Below, one piece after another: positions 7,285-10,017 of a stretch of DNA of 10,017 nt (the first letter of the stretch is position 1; every line of letters begins with the position of its first letter). The notes under the pieces are model-generated. The model made no database searches. It was given only the letters and a program-made list of their open reading frames with translations, and was not told the DNA's origin. Source of the stretch: an uncultured Prevotella sp. (GTDB taxonomy: Bacteria > Bacteroidota > Bacteroidia > Bacteroidales > Bacteroidaceae). The translations under genes and the position numbers were made by a program. The stretch spans positions 1-10,017 of the forward strand of contig CAKPTK010000084.1 in the NCBI GenBank assembly GCA_934190685.1. The letters are read 5' to 3'.

Positions 7285-8790
7285 ATGAAAAAGTTTAGAT
7301 TGGTATTTTGGGCATTATTCGCCTGTGTCCTGTCGTTGGGCATGACCTCATGTTCTGATGACAATGGTGACAACAATGGTTCAGGGGAGAAAGCTCCAGA
7401 ACTGCTTTCCTTTGGCTTCTATGCCGAGGACAATGCGGGAGCTCTTTCAAAAGATTATGTCGCTACGATTGGTGCGGACAAAACCATCAGTCTCAGTATG
7501 CCTGCCACTATTGACAAGAGTTCTCTTGTCGCACGTTTTACTTCTAACGATGGTAATACGGTGATGGTCGGCGGAGTCACTCAGCAGAGTGGACAGAGCA
7601 AGAATGACTTCTCTGTTCCTGTGGATTTCATTGTAACCAGCAGCAATGGTACGTCCAATGTTAAATACACGGTCAATATCACAAAGGCTGCAAACCAAAC
7701 ATGGAAATCATTGGCAGACTTTGCCGATACGCAGTGCTACTCTGGTATGGTCATGAAACTGAATCCTGCTGACAATGTTCCCTATGTTGCCTTTGCCGAG
7801 CGTGGTGCTGAACAAGAAAAGATGTGGGTGATGAAACTTGATGGAAATCATTGGGCGAATGTTGGAGACAAGGCTTTCAGTAATGAAGTCAAGGGTTCTT
7901 ACTATGATTTCGACTTTGATGCTACAGGCACACCTTATGTGGCTTATGGTGATGGTACCACAGCTCCTATCGCTGGAGCTATTTCTGTTATGAAATATGC
8001 AGGTGGTGCTTGGAGTCTTGTGGGCGATGCAGGTTTCGCTTCCACACAAGCCAATAATGTGTGTGTGGCTGCCTTTGGCGCCAATAAGCTTGTGACCGCT
8101 CAGAAGAACAACAACGCCAAGTCTTCATTTGGCCGTCGTGCACTTGTCTTGTCCGACTATAATGGTGCAGCATGGAACAGCTCTAACAACTTGCTCGCAG
8201 ACAAGACGGCTTATACTGTCAAGCTTGCTGACAACGGAAGTGTCGCTTATATGCTTGTTATTACGGCTGGTACTTATGATGGAGTGAAGTATGGTCATTA
8301 TGTTTATAAGTCAGAAAACGGTACAGACTGGACACCATTGCGCAGCAATTATGTCATGGCAGGTGCCTCTCAAACCAGTATCGCTGGCTACGGCATCACT
8401 ACATCACGTGACGGACAAGTGTATATTTGGACGGGTGATGATGCGGAGACAACAGGTTCTTATAATGTGCGTCTTGAGACTTATGTGGATGGCGCGTGGA
8501 CTACTGTTGGCGGTAATGTGCTGCCATTGGGCTTCCCGATTTCTTCCCATACTGAGGTCCAGGTGGCTATCGCTCCTGATGGAACACCTTTCGTTCTCTA
8601 TGCAGACGAGAGCGACAACAACTATCCAAAGGTTATCTATCTTGACAACGAAACCAAACAATGGTCAGCTCCTGTTACGATTGCTCAGACTGAAGCCAAA
8701 GATGTCAACATCGCATTCTCTTCCACAGGTGTAGGCTATGTCTCATTTGTTGATGGAGAAAATCATCTCCGTTCGTTTATCTATGAATAA
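7285..8790 (+). CDS. Lipoprotein with N-terminal Ig-like domain and seven-repeat putative beta-propeller
   Basis: The 501-residue protein has a signal peptide and a lipobox ending MTSC (Cys23). It is followed by SDDNGDNNGSGE, an acidic flexible linker typical of surface-exposed Bacteroidota lipoproteins. Residues about 37-135 look like a bacterial Ig-like domain of the DUF5018 / PKD-like type, with VGGVTQQSGQSKNDF and NVKYTVNITKA. Residues about 137-501 are built of seven similar units of roughly 45-55 residues. Each has an aromatic surface strand (KMWVMKLDGNHWANVG, ISVMKYAGGAWSLVG, VRLETYVDGAWTTVGG) and then a strand of the type FDATGTPYVAYGDG or IAPDGTPFVLYADE. The last residues LRSFIYE could complete blade one, as in circularly closed propellers. 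No catalytic motif is visible, so a surface ligand-binding role is the best inference. The start is a clean ATG with MKKFRL. The final eight bases are shared with the next gene. The fold is inferred by eye and the lipoprotein call is secure. Confidence 0.85.
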   Translation: MKKFRLVFWALFACVLSLGMTSCSDDNGDNNGSGEKAPELLSFGFYAEDNAGALSKDYVATIGADKTISLSMPATIDKSSLVARFTSNDGNTVMVGGVTQQSGQSKNDFSVPVDFIVTSSNGTSNVKYTVNITKAANQTWKSLADFADTQCYSGMVMKLNPADNVPYVAFAERGAEQEKMWVMKLDGNHWANVGDKAFSNEVKGSYYDFDFDATGTPYVAYGDGTTAPIAGAISVMKYAGGAWSLVGDAGFASTQANNVCVAAFGANKLVTAQKNNNAKSSFGRRALVLSDYNGAAWNSSNNLLADKTAYTVKLADNGSVAYMLVITAGTYDGVKYGHYVYKSENGTDWTPLRSNYVMAGASQTSIAGYGITTSRDGQVYIWTGDDAETTGSYNVRLETYVDGAWTTVGGNVLPLGFPISSHTEVQVAIAPDGTPFVLYADESDNNYPKVIYLDNETKQWSAPVTIAQTEAKDVNIAFSSTGVGYVSFVDGENHLRSFIYE

Positions 8791-10017
8791 GACTCTGTTA
8801 AAATTTCTATTACTGACGGCATTCTCTTGGGGAATGCCGTCAGCTTTCGTTTCAGTGTCTGCGAAAACTGATAAGGACGAGTTCACACTCAATGCCATTG
8901 GCGACGTGCAGGTCGGTGATGAGGAGGAACTTTCTTATGCCGTTCGCTCGCTTTGGCCCATGTTGCAGAACCAATCTTCAACGGCCATCAATCTTTTTCT
9001 GGGAGATTTGGTCAACAACAATACCGACCTTTATCCCGAACTCTCGCGGTTGATATCCTTGCTACCGTCCAAGAACTATGCGGTAGTGGGGAATCATGAC
9101 CGGGTTCCTTTGCTTGGCAATCCTACAGACCTCGATTCTGCTCGTGTCGTGCAAACCTTGCCTTTCCGTCAATCTTTTGGACCAGATTACTATTCTTTCG
9201 ATTGTCAACGGCTTCATGTTATTGTTCTCAACAATGTCATGGCAAAGGGAAAGCGTGGATACAGTGGCGCCATCACTCAACAACAACTTAAGTTTGTAGC
9301 CGACGATTTGCGGAAAGTAAAGAATAATCGAAGGATTCTCATCGCCATGCACATTCCTTTAGCGCATACAAGCAACCGAGACCAACTGTTGCAGTTGCTT
9401 GAACATCGCGACCGGGTTCTTGTTCTTACAGGCCATATGCATCAAGTGACCCGTCATCATTATTCCATTCCAGGAACAAGTGTAGACGAACTGGTGGCAG
9501 GAGCTACTTGTGGATTTTGGTGGGTAGGAGAGAAAGATTTCCGTGGCATTCCTTCGGCTTTGATGCAGTGTGGTACACCAAAGGGGTATTTCCAATTTCA
9601 TTTCACGCATGGAGGAATGGAGCATACTTATCGTTTTGTACCCACAGACAGCCGTTCGGAAATCAATGTTTGGGTTGCAGGACGTGATACTTTGGACCGG
9701 CATGTAGCTGGTCTTGACACGATTGCTGATGGAAGGGTGCTCATAACTGTTTATGGTGCCTGTGATTCCACGCAAGTCAAAATCAGCGTTGATGGCGGTC
9801 CGTGGACATCCTGCACACATGCTCTGTATCCGGACCCCAATGTGGCTCGCCAGAGGATGTTGTATACTCAGCACATATATCCCACCCAATATAGTCGTCG
9901 CAATCCCTTACGCAATGTTCCTTCCAAGCAGATATGGACGTTTCTTTTGCCGGAGTACCAGCGGAAGGTTTCCCACGTTATCCGAGTGAAGGCGGAAGAC
10001 GAATCAGGGTTTAGGGC
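8783..10017 (+). CDS. Secreted calcineurin-like metallophosphoesterase, 3' end beyond window
   Basis: The 411 visible residues open with a signal peptide (MNKTLLKFLLLTAFSWGMPS, cleavage probably after VSVSA), so the enzyme is exported. Metallophosphoesterase metal-binding motifs follow in order: GDVQ (40-43), GDLVNN (74-79), GNHD (103-106), AMHIP (around His190) and GHMH (217-220). Motif I has Gln where many members have His, as I recall for the Bacteroidota subgroup. The C-terminal part (GATCGFWWVG, RGIPSALMQCGTPKGYFQF, then SKQIWTFLLP and VIRVKAEDESGF) matches the MetallophosC-type domain of Bacteroidota phosphoesterases, and only a few residues should be missing. The N-terminal Ig-like MetallophosN domain common in relatives is absent here. 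Start ATG 8783 lies inside the preceding gene (8-nt overlap); the next in-frame ATG at 8834 would destroy the signal peptide. The reaction is phosphomonoester or phosphodiester hydrolysis; the substrate is unknown. A perfect hairpin sits in codons 11-21. Confidence 0.92.
   Translation, partial: MNKTLLKFLLLTAFSWGMPSAFVSVSAKTDKDEFTLNAIGDVQVGDEEELSYAVRSLWPMLQNQSSTAINLFLGDLVNNNTDLYPELSRLISLLPSKNYAVVGNHDRVPLLGNPTDLDSARVVQTLPFRQSFGPDYYSFDCQRLHVIVLNNVMAKGKRGYSGAITQQQLKFVADDLRKVKNNRRILIAMHIPLAHTSNRDQLLQLLEHRDRVLVLTGHMHQVTRHHYSIPGTSVDELVAGATCGFWWVGEKDFRGIPSALMQCGTPKGYFQFHFTHGGMEHTYRFVPTDSRSEINVWVAGRDTLDRHVAGLDTIADGRVLITVYGACDSTQVKISVDGGPWTSCTHALYPDPNVARQRMLYTQHIYPTQYSRRNPLRNVPSKQIWTFLLPEYQRKVSHVIRVKAEDESGFR
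8813..8843 (+). repeat. Perfect 12-bp inverted repeat inside phosphoesterase signal-peptide codons
   Basis: Arms CTGACGGCATTC (8813-8824) and GAATGCCGTCAG (8832-8843) are exact reverse complements around the 7-nt loop TCTTGGG. The stem starts 22 nt after the stop of the propeller lipoprotein gene and is followed by CTTTCGTTTCAG, a partly T-rich tail. In position and shape it resembles a factor-independent terminator or attenuator placed between two genes. It nevertheless lies within the coding frame of the downstream gene, encoding the LTAFSWGMPSA portion of its signal peptide. The function is inferred; the pairing is directly visible. Confidence 0.6.

Noticed and set aside
9359..9889. 176-residue minus-strand open frame near the end
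   Set aside because: It is antisense to the metallophosphoesterase, whose metal motifs and C-terminal domain are conserved in the plus-strand frame across the same bases.

Overview
Almost the whole window (about position 395 to the end) is a stretch of six co-directional plus-strand genes from a Bacteroidales-type genome (Prevotella/Bacteroides-like). The evidence is a SusC/SusD pair, several lipoproteins with Bacteroidales-style lipoboxes, A/T-rich leaders without clear Shine-Dalgarno sequences, and gene order typical of nutrient-uptake loci. No species is claimed.

Layout. (1) Positions 1 to about 406, minus strand: an internal fragment of MurA (UDP-GlcNAc enolpyruvyl transferase) of Firmicutes (Clostridia) character. 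It is broken off abruptly at about 390-412, where the SusC frame begins on the other strand. Both genes lose their N-terminal part at this point, so it reads as a chimeric join: an assembly or library artefact, or less likely a real rearrangement. (2) About 395-2485: a SusC/RagA outer-membrane TonB-dependent transporter lacking its signal peptide, carboxypeptidase-like domain and plug. (3) 2504-3928: its SusD/RagB surface lipoprotein. (4) 3937-4422: a small lipoprotein with a Calx-beta-like domain. (5) 4422-7223: a full-length secreted M16 zinc peptidase with an intact HxxEH...E site. (6) 7285-8790: a lipoprotein with an N-terminal Ig-like domain and seven repeat units that look like a beta-propeller. 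(7) 8783 to the window end: a secreted calcineurin-like metallophosphoesterase, which overlaps the preceding gene and is cut only near its C-terminus.

How the genes may work together (inference). SusCD imports an oligomeric ligand. The small lipoprotein and the propeller lipoprotein are candidates for cell-surface accessory binding proteins. The M16 enzyme would degrade imported polypeptide in the periplasm, and the phosphoesterase would remove phosphate or cleave phosphodiesters. No glycoside hydrolase, lyase or sulfatase is present, and a processing peptidase is. This favours a RagAB-like peptide/protein uptake locus, with a logic comparable to the FusA/FusC ferredoxin system, over a polysaccharide utilization locus. 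Overlapping or nearly abutting gene ends (1-nt and 8-nt overlaps) suggest one transcription unit with translational coupling. A perfect 12-bp inverted repeat in the signal-peptide codons of the phosphoesterase could tune its expression. No RNA genes, CRISPR arrays, insertion sequences or plasmid-type elements were seen.
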